A DNA stretch of 63,565 nt from SPCO01 sp964579825 (GTDB lineage Bacteria; Chloroflexota; Limnocylindria; Limnocylindrales; CSP1-4): positions 1-63,565 of the forward strand of contig CAZOHT010000022.1 of the NCBI GenBank assembly GCA_964579825.1. Reading direction: 5' to 3'. Positions 43,143-51,544 of this stretch are shown piece by piece. A model generated the notes under the pieces. That model did not search any database, was not told where the DNA came from, and saw only the letters and a program-made list of their open reading frames with translations. Each line of letters begins with the position of its first letter. Position 1 is the stretch's first letter. Both the position numbers and the translations under genes were made by a program.

Positions 43143-44762
43143 TCAGCGGGTCAGGTCCACGAGGACCCCGTCGTGGACGATGTCCGTCGCGGCAACGAAG
43201 TCGGGTCCCGGTTCCCGATCCGCATCCAGGTGCGCCACGCGCCCGCGGATCCGCTCGAGCGCCTCGGCGACGCCGGTCCCCGGCACGGCACCGGGCACGA
43301 GCTCCAGCCGCAGGTCAAGCGCCTGGGCGGCGAGGAGCAACTCGATCGCCACGATCCGCTCCACGCCCTGGAGCACGGCCCGGGCGTGTCGCGCGGCGAT
43401 GGATCCCATCGACACGTGGTCTTCCTGGTTGGCGCTCGTCGGGATCGAATCGACCGAGGCCGGGTGCGCCAGCACCTTGTGCTCCGATGCGAGGGCCGCG
43501 GCCGTGTACTGGTAGATCATCATCCCCGAGTCGATCCCGGATGAGGCGGCGAGGAACGGCGGCAGCCCGCCGTTCAGGCGCGGATCCACGAGGAGCGCGG
43601 ACCGCCGCTCGCTGATCGACCCGAGCTCGGCGAGGGCCAGCTTGGCGAAGTCGAGCGCGAGCGCGATGGGCTCGCCATGGAAGTTGCCGCCGCTGATGAC
43701 CCGACCGCCGCCCGTGGCGAGCGTGTCGGCGGACGCCACCCCACCACCGGCGAAGACGAGCGGGTTGTCGGTCGCCGAGTTGAGCTCGATGTCGAGCACG
43801 CGCCGAAGGTGATCAAGGGCATCGCGTACGGCCCCATGGACCTGTGGGACGCAGCGCAGCGAGTACGGGTCCTGGACCTTGTGGGCGGACGCGTGATGGC
43901 CGGTCTGCAGGGTGCTGTCGCGCAGCAGATGCCGCAGCTCCGCGGCGACCGCGACCTGGCCGGGATGCGGGCGGGCCAGCTGGTACGCGGCGGCGAAGGC
44001 GACGTCCGTCCCCAGCAGCGCCTCGACCGACATCGCGGCGGCCACGTTGGCCGTGTGCACGAGCCGGTCCGCGTCGGCGACGAGGAGTGCCCCGATCGCG
44101 CTCATCATCTGGGTCCCGTTGAGGAGCGCGAGGCCCTCCTTCGCCTCCAGGATCAGTGGGGCCAGGCCGGCGCCGTGCAGCGCGACCGCCGCCGGCACCA
44201 CCCGTCCGCCCACCTCGACCTCGCCACGACCGATGAGCGGCAGCGCGAGGTGGGCGAGCGGGGCGAGATCCCCGGATGCCCCGACACTCCCCTGCTCGGG
44301 CACGACCGGGTGGATGTCGTGGTCGAGCAGGGCCAGGATCGCGTCCACCACCGCCGGCCGGCAGCCACTGTGGCCGAGGGCGAGCGTATTGGCCCGGAGC
44401 AACAGCATCGCCCGGACCACCTCGCGCGGGAACGCCGGCCCGACCCCGGCCGCGTGACTCATGAGCAGGTTCTGCTGGAGCTGCCCGGCCTGGTCCGGCG
44501 GGATGAACGTCGTCGCGAGGTCCCCGAATCCGGTCGTGACGCCGTAGACGACCGCGCCGTCGGCGACGAGGGACTCGATGACGTCGCGCGCCTCCTGCAT
44601 GCGCGCCCGGGCATGGACGTCCAGCGCGACGGGGGCCCCACGACGGGCGACGGCCTCGACATCGGCGACGCTGAGGTCCGCCCCGGTCAGGACGACCAGG
44701 GCTTCCGGCTCGCGTGGGCCGCCACGGTCCGGGTAGAAGTGCGGGACGTTCGGGTCGGTCAC
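43143..44762 (-). CDS. hutH: histidine ammonia-lyase
   Basis: 539 residues. It removes ammonia from histidine to give urocanate, the entry step of the hut pathway. The MIO prosthetic group forms from Ala162-Ser163-Gly164 in GSVGASGDLAPLAHL. The conserved VYGVTTGFG, the NATDNPLVF-like SATDNPLVF block and the QEDHVSM motif are present. The GTG at 44762 is 7 nt after TATCCT (44775-44770); that box and one for the divergent DedA gene share a 33-bp region. Confidence 0.97.
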   Translation of the reverse strand: MTDPNVPHFYPDRGGPREPEALVVLTGADLSVADVEAVARRGAPVALDVHARARMQEARDVIESLVADGAVVYGVTTGFGDLATTFIPPDQAGQLQQNLLMSHAAGVGPAFPREVVRAMLLLRANTLALGHSGCRPAVVDAILALLDHDIHPVVPEQGSVGASGDLAPLAHLALPLIGRGEVEVGGRVVPAAVALHGAGLAPLILEAKEGLALLNGTQMMSAIGALLVADADRLVHTANVAAAMSVEALLGTDVAFAAAYQLARPHPGQVAVAAELRHLLRDSTLQTGHHASAHKVQDPYSLRCVPQVHGAVRDALDHLRRVLDIELNSATDNPLVFAGGGVASADTLATGGGRVISGGNFHGEPIALALDFAKLALAELGSISERRSALLVDPRLNGGLPPFLAASSGIDSGMMIYQYTAAALASEHKVLAHPASVDSIPTSANQEDHVSMGSIAARHARAVLQGVERIVAIELLLAAQALDLRLELVPGAVPGTGVAEALERIRGRVAHLDADREPGPDFVAATDIVHDGVLVDLTR

Positions 44763-44794
44763 GGTTCCGAGGATAGTCGGCTATGCTCCCGGCC
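44763..44794. promoter_or_regulatory. compact divergent leaderless promoters of hutH and DedA gene
   Basis: In 32 bp two -10 boxes point outward: TATCCT for hutH (44770-44775, minus strand) and TATGCT for the DedA gene (44782-44787), each 7 nt before a GTG start. The two promoters must share or compete for their upstream elements. Confidence 0.65.
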
Positions 44795-45457
44795 GTGTTC
44801 GACTTCCTGAACGGCCCGGTGCGCGACCTGGTCACCCAGATCTACGACGCCGTCGGGTATGTCGGGGTCGCGCTCTGGGTGGCGCTGGAGAGCGTCATCA
44901 TCCCGATCCCCTCCGAGCTCGTGCTGCCGTTCGCGGGATTCCTCGTCGGCGAGGGCACGGCGCTGGAGCCCATCACCGGTCAACCGTGGAACTTCTGGCT
45001 GACCGTGCTGGCGGGCACGCTCGGCGCGACCGCCGGGGCGCTGGTCGCGTACGGCATCGGCGCGTGGGGCGGCCGCCCGCTCCTCGAGCGCTGGGGCCGC
45101 TACATCGGCGTCACGCCGGCGGACCTGGACAAGGCGGACGACTTCTTCGCCCGGCACGGCGAGGCCGCCAGCTTCTTCGGGCGGATGATCCCGGTCATCC
45201 GCTCCCTGGTGTCCTTCGCGGCGGGCATCGCCCACATGTCGCTCGGCAAGTTCACGGTCTTCACCTTCCTCGGCTCGCTGCCATGGACGGCCCTGCTCGT
45301 GTTCGCGGGCGTCCAGCTGGGGGCCAACTGGGAGTCCGTCGGCGCGTGGCTCAAGCGGTTCGAGTACGCGATCATCGGCGTCCTCGTCGTCATCGTCCTC
45401 GCCTGGATCTGGTTCCGGATCATCAAGCCGCGTCGCGCCGCCCGGGCCAACGGCTAG
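44795..45457 (+). CDS. DedA-family membrane protein
   Basis: 220 residues from the GTG at 44795. DedA/VTT fold: two half-helix regions with ALESVIIPIPSELVLPFAGFL (the conserved acidic residue and Pro pair) and FFGRMIPVIRSLVSFAAGIAHM (the conserved Gly-Arg), plus about four transmembrane helices. Members are proton-driven lipid scramblases or flippases, for example for undecaprenyl phosphate. An ATG at 44783 would add four residues, but it lies inside the -10 box TATGCT, so the GTG start is better. Confidence 0.9.
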   Translation: MFDFLNGPVRDLVTQIYDAVGYVGVALWVALESVIIPIPSELVLPFAGFLVGEGTALEPITGQPWNFWLTVLAGTLGATAGALVAYGIGAWGGRPLLERWGRYIGVTPADLDKADDFFARHGEAASFFGRMIPVIRSLVSFAAGIAHMSLGKFTVFTFLGSLPWTALLVFAGVQLGANWESVGAWLKRFEYAIIGVLVVIVLAWIWFRIIKPRRAARANG

Positions 45458-45485
45458 CGGCCCGGCGGACGGTTCCGGCGCGCGA

Positions 45486-46757
45486 TCACGGCCGCCGCTC
45501 CTCGGGTGGGCGAACCGTCCGGAAATCGCGGTAGAGCAGCAGGTCGTACAGGATCTTGAGGCCGCCGGCGAGGAAGAACGGCAGCGCGGCGTAGCCGGCA
45601 CTGGCCATCATCACGCTCGAGAGCGACGGCGAGATCGCGGCGCCGGTCGTCCGGGCGACCCCGGTCACGCCGGCCGCGGCGGAGCGCTCATCGGGTTCCA
45701 CGACAGCCATCACGTACGACTGGCGGGTCGGCACGTCCATCTGGCTGAGGCTGTAGCGCAGCAGCAGCACGAGGATCGCCAACGGCAGGGTCGGCATGAG
45801 CGGGACGAGGATCAGGAGGACGTTGGACGGCAGGTGCGTGAACACCATCGTGTCGATGAGGCCGAACCGAGCCGCGAGCCGTGCCGCGGACAGGGACGAC
45901 ACCGCCGCCAGCAGGTTCGCGCCGAAGAAGATCGCCCCGAGGACGGCGGGCTCGACGCCGAACTGGACGGTGAACCAGTAGGCGATCAGGCTTTGCGGGA
46001 TGAAGCCACCCCCGAAGGCATCGAGCGAGAACAGGACCGACAACCGAAGGACGACCCGCTTCGACCGATGCAGGCCGAGGCGACGCCGGATGCCGTCATC
46101 GACGATCGCGTTCGTGGGCGCCTCGACGGCCGGGCTCACCGCCCAGAACCCTGCGACCATCACGAGCCCGATCACTGCGTACCCGACGACGATCGCGCGG
46201 TAGGCGTCCAGCGGGGCCATGCCACCATCGAGGAGGGCCTGACTCAGGAAGCCCGCGATGAGTGCGCCGGTCGCCGTCGCGATGTAGCCGACGAGGTTGT
46301 ACCAGGCGAACGTCGCCGTGCGACGAGCGTCGTGGACCGTCTGGGACAGGGCCGCCTGCTCGACGGCCAGGAATGGACCGACCTCGTTGCCGGTCGGCGA
46401 GATGACGCCGATGGCACCGGCCAGGATGAGCAGGGGCAGCCAGCTGGTGGACGCGAAGACGATGCCGGCCAGGACCATGAGGGCCGCGCCGGCGACCAGC
46501 ACGCGCCGGCGTCCGAACCGGTCGGCGTGGGTGGTCAGCCACAGGGAGATGATCGTGTCGCCGATCAACGTCAGCGTGAGCACGATCCCAACCGCAAGCG
46601 GGTCGAGGCCGACGGCATCGAGGTAGAGGACGAGGACGACGGCGAGGAACCCGTAGGCGAACATCCGGGCGACGCGCATGGCGAACAGCAGGCGTCCGTC
46701 CCGGTCGAGTCCGCGGAGGCTGGCGACCAGGCCGGCGTCGATCGGTGCCGTGGTCAT
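45486..46757 (-). CDS. MFS transporter
   Basis: 423 residues and twelve hydrophobic segments in two six-helix halves. The cytoplasmic loop THADRFGRRRVLVAG (residues about 80-94) is the MFS signature A. GNEVGPFLAVEQAALSQTVHDARRTATFAWYNLVG is characteristic of a poorly studied bacterial branch. The substrate is unknown. The ATG at 46757 is 7 nt after TAGACT (46765-46770), so leaderless. Converges on the DedA gene. Confidence 0.88.
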   Translation of the reverse strand: MTTAPIDAGLVASLRGLDRDGRLLFAMRVARMFAYGFLAVVLVLYLDAVGLDPLAVGIVLTLTLIGDTIISLWLTTHADRFGRRRVLVAGAALMVLAGIVFASTSWLPLLILAGAIGVISPTGNEVGPFLAVEQAALSQTVHDARRTATFAWYNLVGYIATATGALIAGFLSQALLDGGMAPLDAYRAIVVGYAVIGLVMVAGFWAVSPAVEAPTNAIVDDGIRRRLGLHRSKRVVLRLSVLFSLDAFGGGFIPQSLIAYWFTVQFGVEPAVLGAIFFGANLLAAVSSLSAARLAARFGLIDTMVFTHLPSNVLLILVPLMPTLPLAILVLLLRYSLSQMDVPTRQSYVMAVVEPDERSAAAGVTGVARTTGAAISPSLSSVMMASAGYAALPFFLAGGLKILYDLLLYRDFRTVRPPEERRP

Positions 46758-46836
46758 GCACCCGAGTCTAGTCGGGCCGAACCCCACGACGACGGGACGG
46801 TCTGCGAGAATGCCGTCGGAGGTTCGAGACCGACCG

Positions 46837-47058
46837 ATGAGCACCGACCCACACGCCGCCGACGTCCCCGGGCATGTCGATGCGGCCGCCCACCACGCGA
46901 CCGACGATCACGGCGACGACCACGGGCACGACGATCACGCCCACGGCGAGGAGCCGCTCGGGCCGATCGATGTCCGAGCCTGGGGCGCCGCGATCCTTGG
47001 GGTCGCGCTCGGCGCCGTCACGGCCGCCTGCTTCGTGGTGGCGACGACCCAAGGCTGA
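46837..47058 (+). CDS. His/Asp-rich single-pass membrane peptide
   Basis: 73 residues. The first 38 hold nine His and many Asp (runs such as DDHGDDHGHDDHAHG) and could bind metal ions. One transmembrane helix (about 48-70) ends two residues from the C-terminus. The ATG at 46837 follows GGAGG at 15 nt and a GAGAAT box at 46805-46810. I recognise no family. It lies 82 nt upstream of a secreted CSC protein and may be co-transcribed with it. Confidence 0.6.
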   Translation: MSTDPHAADVPGHVDAAAHHATDDHGDDHGHDDHAHGEEPLGPIDVRAWGAAILGVALGAVTAACFVVATTQG

Positions 47059-47140
47059 GGCCGGCGTCACGGGGCCAGCCTCGGCCGGGGAACCAGCGCC
47101 AGCCGCGTTCCGTCCGAGCGACACGCTCGGAGTGACCTGG

Positions 47141-47746
47141 ATGCCTCGAAGACTCGCTCGCCCGGCCGCGGCCCTCGTGGCCACGTTCCTCGCCGTCGGG
47201 TTCCTGCTCGCCACCGCCATCCCCGCGATGGCCTGTTCCTGTGTCGGGCCGCAACCGATGGCGGCCTATGCCGGCGACCCGGCCCAGGTGATCTTCACCG
47301 GCGTCGTCCAGCCGCCCGATGGACGTGGTGTGCCCGTGAAGGTGTCCCGCTGGTTCCAGGGCACGGACCCGGCGCAGGTCGTCTGGCTGGATCGCGCGAG
47401 CTTCGGTCTGGACGGTGTCGTGAGCTCCTGCGGGACGGCGCTGCCGCCGGCCGGGGCCGAGTGGATCTTCGTGGCGTGGAAGTCCGAGGGGAGCGAACTC
47501 AGCGTGAACCTGTGCACGCCTCATGCCGCGGCCTCGGATCCGGCCGGTCAGGCGATGTTCAAGGACGCCATCGCCACGTTCGGAGAGGGCATCGTCCCGG
47601 GCATGGACGAGTCCGCCTCCAGTGCGCCGACCGACGACTCCGGCGTCCCGGTCGTGTGGCTCGCCGGTGGCGCGATCGCGCTCGTCATGGCCGTCGGCGC
47701 CGCCTTCGTCCGGCTCCGGAGCGGTCGAGGCGAACCGGACGCCTAG
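47141..47746 (+). CDS. secreted protein with N-terminal CSC (TIMP/NTR-like) and C-terminal anchor
   Basis: 201 residues. Signal peptide ending AMA-CSC, so Cys32 and Cys34 open the mature chain (CSCVGPQPM), then a beta-rich domain (VIFTGVVQPP, FQGTDPAQVVWL) with two further cysteines (SSCGTAL, NLCTP), and a C-terminal helix (about 165-185) with a short basic tail. This pattern, with mature N-terminal CxC, resembles bacterial NTR/TIMP-like proteins. The ATG at 47141 has GGAG 8 nt upstream. The 3' end overlaps fhs by 4 nt on the opposite strand. Confidence 0.68.
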   Translation: MPRRLARPAAALVATFLAVGFLLATAIPAMACSCVGPQPMAAYAGDPAQVIFTGVVQPPDGRGVPVKVSRWFQGTDPAQVVWLDRASFGLDGVVSSCGTALPPAGAEWIFVAWKSEGSELSVNLCTPHAAASDPAGQAMFKDAIATFGEGIVPGMDESASSAPTDDSGVPVVWLAGGAIALVMAVGAAFVRLRSGRGEPDA

Positions 47747-49449
47747 AACAGCCCGACGATGTTCCCGTCGGCGTCGAGATCGATCTTCTCGCCACCCGGA
47801 CGGGACGGCAGGCCAGGCATCGTCCGCATCTCGCCGCAGATCGGCGTGATGAACCCGGCGCCCGCGGACAAGCGGATCTCGCGGATGGGGACCGTGAAGC
47901 CGGTCGGGCGGTTCTTGAGGGCCGCATCGTGGCTGAGCGAGTACTGGGTCTTGGCCATGCAGATGGGCAGGTGGCCGTAGCCGAGATCCTCGTACTGCTT
48001 GAGCGACTTGCGCGCGGCCGGCAGGTACTCCACGCCGGCGCCGCCGTAGATCTTCGTGACGATCGTGTGGATCTTGTCGGCCAGTGGCATCTCATCCGGA
48101 TAGAGGAGCTGGAAGTTCGCGGATCCATCGTGGGTCGCCTCCCAGACCGCCTCGGCCAGGTCCGTGGCGCCCTTGCCGCCGTCGGGGAAGTGCGTGGCCA
48201 CCACGGCGGCGCGGGCCCCGGCCGCGAGGGCGACCTCGCGGATCGCCTCGACCTCGGCCGGCGTGTCGTCGGGGAACGAGTTGATCGCCACGACCGCCGG
48301 GACACCGAAGATCGTCACGTTCTCGATCTGCTTCGCCAGGTTCTGGGCGCCGAGCCGGACCGCCTCGACGTTCTCCTCCAGCAACGCCGGATCGAGCGGC
48401 TTCCCGGCGACGATCTTGCCGACGCCGCCGTGCATCTTGAGCGCCCGGACCGTGGCGACCACGACGGCCGCGTCGGGCGACAGGCCGGAGGCCCGGCACT
48501 TGATGTCGAAGAACTTCTCGGCGCCCATGTCGGCCCCGAAGCCCGCCTCCGTGCAGACGATGTCGTTCGTGACGAGGGCCAGGCGGTCCGCGATGATCGA
48601 GTTGTTGCCGTGCGCGATGTTGGCGAACGGCCCGGCGTGGACGAAGGCGGGGCCGCCTTCGAGGGTCTGCAGCAGGTTCGGCTTCAGGGCGTCCTTCAGC
48701 AGGACGGCCATGGACCCGGCCACACCCACGTCCTCCGCCGTGACCGGCTTGCCGTCGGTCGTGGTCGCGAGGACGATCCGCCCCAGGCGGGCCCGCAGGT
48801 CCTGCAGGTCCGTCGCCAGCGCGAGAACGGCCATGACCTCCGAGCCGACCGTGATGACGAACTCGGTCTCGCGAGGGACGCCGTCCGCGCGGCCACCGAG
48901 GCCGATGATCACGTGCCGGAGCGCCCGGTCGCTGATGTCGAGGACGCGCGGCCAGAGGATCCCCTGGGGATCGATCCCCAGCGGGTTCTTGTGGTAGAGG
49001 CTGTTGTCGAGGAAGGCGCCGGCCAGGTTGTGGGCCGCGCCGATGGCATGGACGTCGCCGGTCAGGTGGAGATTGAAGTCCTCCATCGGGATGACCTGGC
49101 TGTAGCCGCCGCCGGCCGCGCCCCCCTTGATCCCGAACACCGGCCCCAGCGAGGGCTGCCGGATGCAGACCGCGGCCTTGCGCCCGATCGCGTTCAGGCC
49201 CTGGGCCAGGCCGACCGTCGTGGTCGACTTGCCCTCGCCGAGCGGGGTCGGCGAGATCGCGGTGACGACCACGTACTTGCCGCGCGGTCGCTCGGATTCC
49301 AGGCGCCGGATGGCCTCGAGGGTGACCTTGGCCTTCGTCGGGCCATACAGCTCGATCTCATCGTCGGCGAGGCCGAGGTCGCGGGCGACATCCGCGATCG
49401 GACGCGGCTTGACGGAACGGGCGATCTCCAGATCGGACGGGAACGGCAT
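47743..49449 (-). CDS. fhs: formate-tetrahydrofolate ligase
   Basis: 568 residues, the usual size. It interconverts formate + THF + ATP with 10-formyl-THF + ADP. The P-loop TPLGEGKST is near residues 67-75; IRQPSLGPVFGIKGGAAGGGYSQVIPMED and the C-terminal GFITPICGEMRTMPGLP are diagnostic. The ATG at 49449 shares one base with the folD stop (TGATG) and has GAGGAG 4 nt upstream. In this operon the enzyme may run towards formate to gain ATP from histidine carbon, or towards 10-formyl-THF for purines. Confidence 0.97.
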   Translation of the reverse strand: MPFPSDLEIARSVKPRPIADVARDLGLADDEIELYGPTKAKVTLEAIRRLESERPRGKYVVVTAISPTPLGEGKSTTTVGLAQGLNAIGRKAAVCIRQPSLGPVFGIKGGAAGGGYSQVIPMEDFNLHLTGDVHAIGAAHNLAGAFLDNSLYHKNPLGIDPQGILWPRVLDISDRALRHVIIGLGGRADGVPRETEFVITVGSEVMAVLALATDLQDLRARLGRIVLATTTDGKPVTAEDVGVAGSMAVLLKDALKPNLLQTLEGGPAFVHAGPFANIAHGNNSIIADRLALVTNDIVCTEAGFGADMGAEKFFDIKCRASGLSPDAAVVVATVRALKMHGGVGKIVAGKPLDPALLEENVEAVRLGAQNLAKQIENVTIFGVPAVVAINSFPDDTPAEVEAIREVALAAGARAAVVATHFPDGGKGATDLAEAVWEATHDGSANFQLLYPDEMPLADKIHTIVTKIYGGAGVEYLPAARKSLKQYEDLGYGHLPICMAKTQYSLSHDAALKNRPTGFTVPIREIRLSAGAGFITPICGEMRTMPGLPSRPGGEKIDLDADGNIVGLF

Positions 49450-50327
49450 CAGACTCCTCGGCTGGACACGGGCTGGTCGTCGGCCTGTCGTTGGGCGGCA
49501 CGGACGAGATGGCTCAGGAGTAGCGCATTGGTGAGCGGCCCGACGCCGCCCGGGACCGGCGTGATGGCTGACGCGACCTCCACGGCGGACGCGAAGTCCA
49601 CGTCCCCCACGATGGCGCCGTCGACCAGGTTGATCCCGACGTCCACGACGACCGCTCCGGGCTTCAGCATCGCACCATGGACGAGACCGGGTCGCCCCGC
49701 CGCGACGACGACGATGTCGGCTCGTGCGACATGCGCGGCCAGGTCGCGCGTCCTCGAGTGGCAGACCGTCACGGTCGCGTCCTCGCGAACGAGCAGGAAG
49801 GCGGCCGGCATCCCCACGACGGGAGAGCGGCCGATGACCACGGCATCCCGGCCGGCCATGGGGATCTCCGACCGACGCAGGATCTCGACCGCGGCGTGGG
49901 CCGTCGCCGGGAGGAATCCCTCGTAGCCCAGGCGGAGCAGTCCGGCATTGAGCGGATGGATCCCGTCGATGTCCTTCACCGGGTCGATGGCGTCCACGAC
50001 GGCTCGCAGGCGGATCCCGGGCGGGAGCGGCATCTGGACGATCACCCCGTCGACGGTGGGATCGACGTTCAGTCCATGGATGGTGGCGCTGACCGTCGCC
50101 TCGGTGGCCTCGCCCTCGAGCTCGACGAAGCCGGCGTCGATGCCGACCATGGCGCATCCGCGCAGGATCCGCTCCAGATAGACCATCGATGGCGCGTCCC
50201 GGCCGGCGATGACGACCCGCAGCCCGGGCGGACGTCCCTCGGATCGGGCGAACGCGGCCACGTCCGCGGCCACGCCCTCACGGATCTCGGAGGCGATGGG
50301 ACCGCCTTCCAGCAGCCGGGCGGTCAA
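49449..50327 (-). CDS. folD: FolD-type methylene-THF dehydrogenase lacking catalytic Lys
   Basis: 292 residues from the TTG at 50327, which overlaps the upstream stop (TTGA). The Rossmann and catalytic domains are present: VQMPLPPG (Gln retained), DPVKDIDGIHP (Asp retained), GRSPVVGMP for NADP binding and PVPGGVGP. The cyclohydrolase motif YVxxK reads YLERI here (Tyr50, Ile54); the count matches E. coli Lys54, known to be needed for cyclohydrolase activity. So it is probably a dehydrogenase only. This agrees with a FchA/FTCD-type cyclohydrolase gene just upstream and fhs just downstream. Confidence 0.92.
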   Translation of the reverse strand: MTARLLEGGPIASEIREGVAADVAAFARSEGRPPGLRVVIAGRDAPSMVYLERILRGCAMVGIDAGFVELEGEATEATVSATIHGLNVDPTVDGVIVQMPLPPGIRLRAVVDAIDPVKDIDGIHPLNAGLLRLGYEGFLPATAHAAVEILRRSEIPMAGRDAVVIGRSPVVGMPAAFLLVREDATVTVCHSRTRDLAAHVARADIVVVAAGRPGLVHGAMLKPGAVVVDVGINLVDGAIVGDVDFASAVEVASAITPVPGGVGPLTNALLLSHLVRAAQRQADDQPVSSRGV

Positions 50328-51001
50328 CTCTCGGCCGGCGGGTCGAGGGGGTCGCGCGGGTCCCCGTCGCCAACGACCTGTCGCGTCGAGGCGGCCAGGC
50401 GCTGGATCTCGTCGAGGAGATCGGTCACCCGGACGATCACCGACCCCTCCCAATCCGGGTCGCCCACGGAGGGCAGGTTGATGAAGACGTTGGCGGCGGC
50501 GCCGCGAGCGGCGGCCTCACCGAGGAGCGAAGCGACGGCCAGATCGCTCGACGCATTGGCATTGCTTCGGCCGGCCAGGGCTTCGGCGGCCCCGACCAGC
50601 CCGACGCACGCTTCGACGCAGGCCAGCGGGACCTCCGTGGCGGCACGAGCCGCGGCCTGCAGCGCGGTCCTGCGCGCCGCCTGCTCATCGGCCGTCTCCT
50701 TCGGCAGCTTGAGGGCGGCGGAGAAGCCCGCGTAGGCCAGGGCATCTTCGTCGGCGAGCGTCAGGAACCGATCCGCCAGCGCCTGGCACGACTGCCGAGC
50801 CCAGGCGAGCAGGTGGGCGTGCTGGGCGTACTTCGGTCGACCCTCGGACAGAGAGGCCACCATCGCCACGAGGCTGGCCCCCAGGCTGGCGGCGACGGCG
50901 GAGGCGCTGCCACCGCCCGGGACCGGGGCCGCGGACGCGAGCTGGGCCACGAAGCCGTCGAGGGTCAGATCACGGAACCGGGTCGTCGGGGTGTCACTCA
51001 C
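50324..51001 (-). CDS. fchA: methenyl-THF cyclohydrolase / formimino-THF cyclodeaminase
   Basis: 225 residues of the FTCD C-terminal/FchA family: an all-helical protein with the signature PVPGGGSASAVAASLGASLVAMVASLS at the N-terminus. Members either close 5-formimino-THF to methenyl-THF with release of ammonia or hydrolyse methenyl-THF to 10-formyl-THF; sequence does not separate these roles. Both are needed here, after the formimidoyltransferase (ftcD) and beside a FolD without its cyclohydrolase lysine. The GTG at 51001 is 7 nt after TACAAT (51014-51009), a leaderless start for the operon. Confidence 0.92.
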   Translation of the reverse strand: MSDTPTTRFRDLTLDGFVAQLASAAPVPGGGSASAVAASLGASLVAMVASLSEGRPKYAQHAHLLAWARQSCQALADRFLTLADEDALAYAGFSAALKLPKETADEQAARRTALQAAARAATEVPLACVEACVGLVGAAEALAGRSNANASSDLAVASLLGEAAARGAAANVFINLPSVGDPDWEGSVIVRVTDLLDEIQRLAASTRQVVGDGDPRDPLDPPAES

Positions 51002-51060
51002 ACGAGCGATTGTAGGTCCGCGTGCGGCGCGGCGGGCTGCCGCGCGTCAGGCGTCGGCAC

Positions 51061-51091
51061 GGGGCGAGCGCGGTACCGGCGCGCTCGCCCC
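51061..51091 (-). terminator. hairpin, probable terminator of DUF6504 gene
   Basis: GGGGCGAGCGCG, 7-nt loop, CGCGCTCGCCCC: a perfect 12-bp stem 65 nt downstream of the minus-strand DUF6504 stop. No U-tract follows, so it may need help from Rho or act as a 3' stabiliser. Confidence 0.5.
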
Positions 51092-51155
51092 GCCCACCGA
51101 CGAGGGTGCCGGCGCCGCCGGGAGGGAACCGGACGCCGGCGGGGTGGTTCTGGTG

Positions 51156-51428
51156 TCAGGCGGCCTTGGGGGCCTCGTCGTCGAGGCCCGTCACGGTCCA
51201 GCGCCGCGATCGGTGCTGATAGGTGAGCGACAGCCGAGCTCGCGACGTCTCGACCTCGAACAACGTGCGGGGGCCAGTGATGACGGGATAGGCGGCGGCC
51301 TCCTCGCGGACGGCGACGAGGCGCGTGACGGTCAGTCGCTCGTCACCCCAGGTGACTTCGCGGGGACGACCGTCGAACCAGTCGGTCCGGACATGGACCG
51401 CGACCGGCTCGACTCGGATGAATGCCAT
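51156..51428 (-). CDS. DUF6504-like small SOS-regulated protein
   Basis: 90 residues. Beta-rich, with the pattern of the DUF6504 family (VTWGDERLTVTRLVAV then LFEVETSRARLSLTYQHRSRRWTVTG), whose members often sit beside Y-family polymerases or DnaE2. It follows dinB on the same strand, but its own promoter region holds two LexA boxes. The ATG at 51428 has AAAGGAG 8-9 nt upstream; the frame extends further upstream through the regulatory sites, which is not plausible coding. Function unknown; a DNA-damage role follows from context. Confidence 0.72.
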   Translation of the reverse strand: MAFIRVEPVAVHVRTDWFDGRPREVTWGDERLTVTRLVAVREEAAAYPVITGPRTLFEVETSRARLSLTYQHRSRRWTVTGLDDEAPKAA

Positions 51429-51490
51429 CGGGATGGCTCCTTTCCGGGGGCTGGAACGCCAGGTCTTGTCGTCCGGGGCACTCGTCCGAC

Positions 51491-51544
51491 AGAACGTCTG
51501 TTCGATTACGACGTCACCGTAGACCGAACAGGTGTTCGATGTCA
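51491..51544 (-). promoter_or_regulatory. SOS promoter with two LexA boxes
   Basis: Box 1, CGAACAGGTGTTCG (51525-51538), is a perfect CGAAC-N4-GTTCG. Box 2, GAACGTCTGTTC (51492-51503), is GAAC-N4-GTTC. Centres are 34 bp apart. On the minus strand TTGACA (51544-51539), overlapping the dinB stop, is followed by box 1 and TCTACG, the same layout as the lexA promoter. Confidence 0.9.

Noticed and set aside
44783..44797. ATG at 44783 as the start of the DedA gene
   Set aside because: It lies inside the TATGCT -10 box; the GTG at 44795, 7 nt after the box, fits the pattern of the other genes.
47461..49926. Very long plus-strand open frame opposite fhs and folD
   Set aside because: Antisense open frames are common in high-G+C DNA; it has Arg/Gly-rich low-complexity sequence with no domain, while fhs and folD on the other strand are certain.
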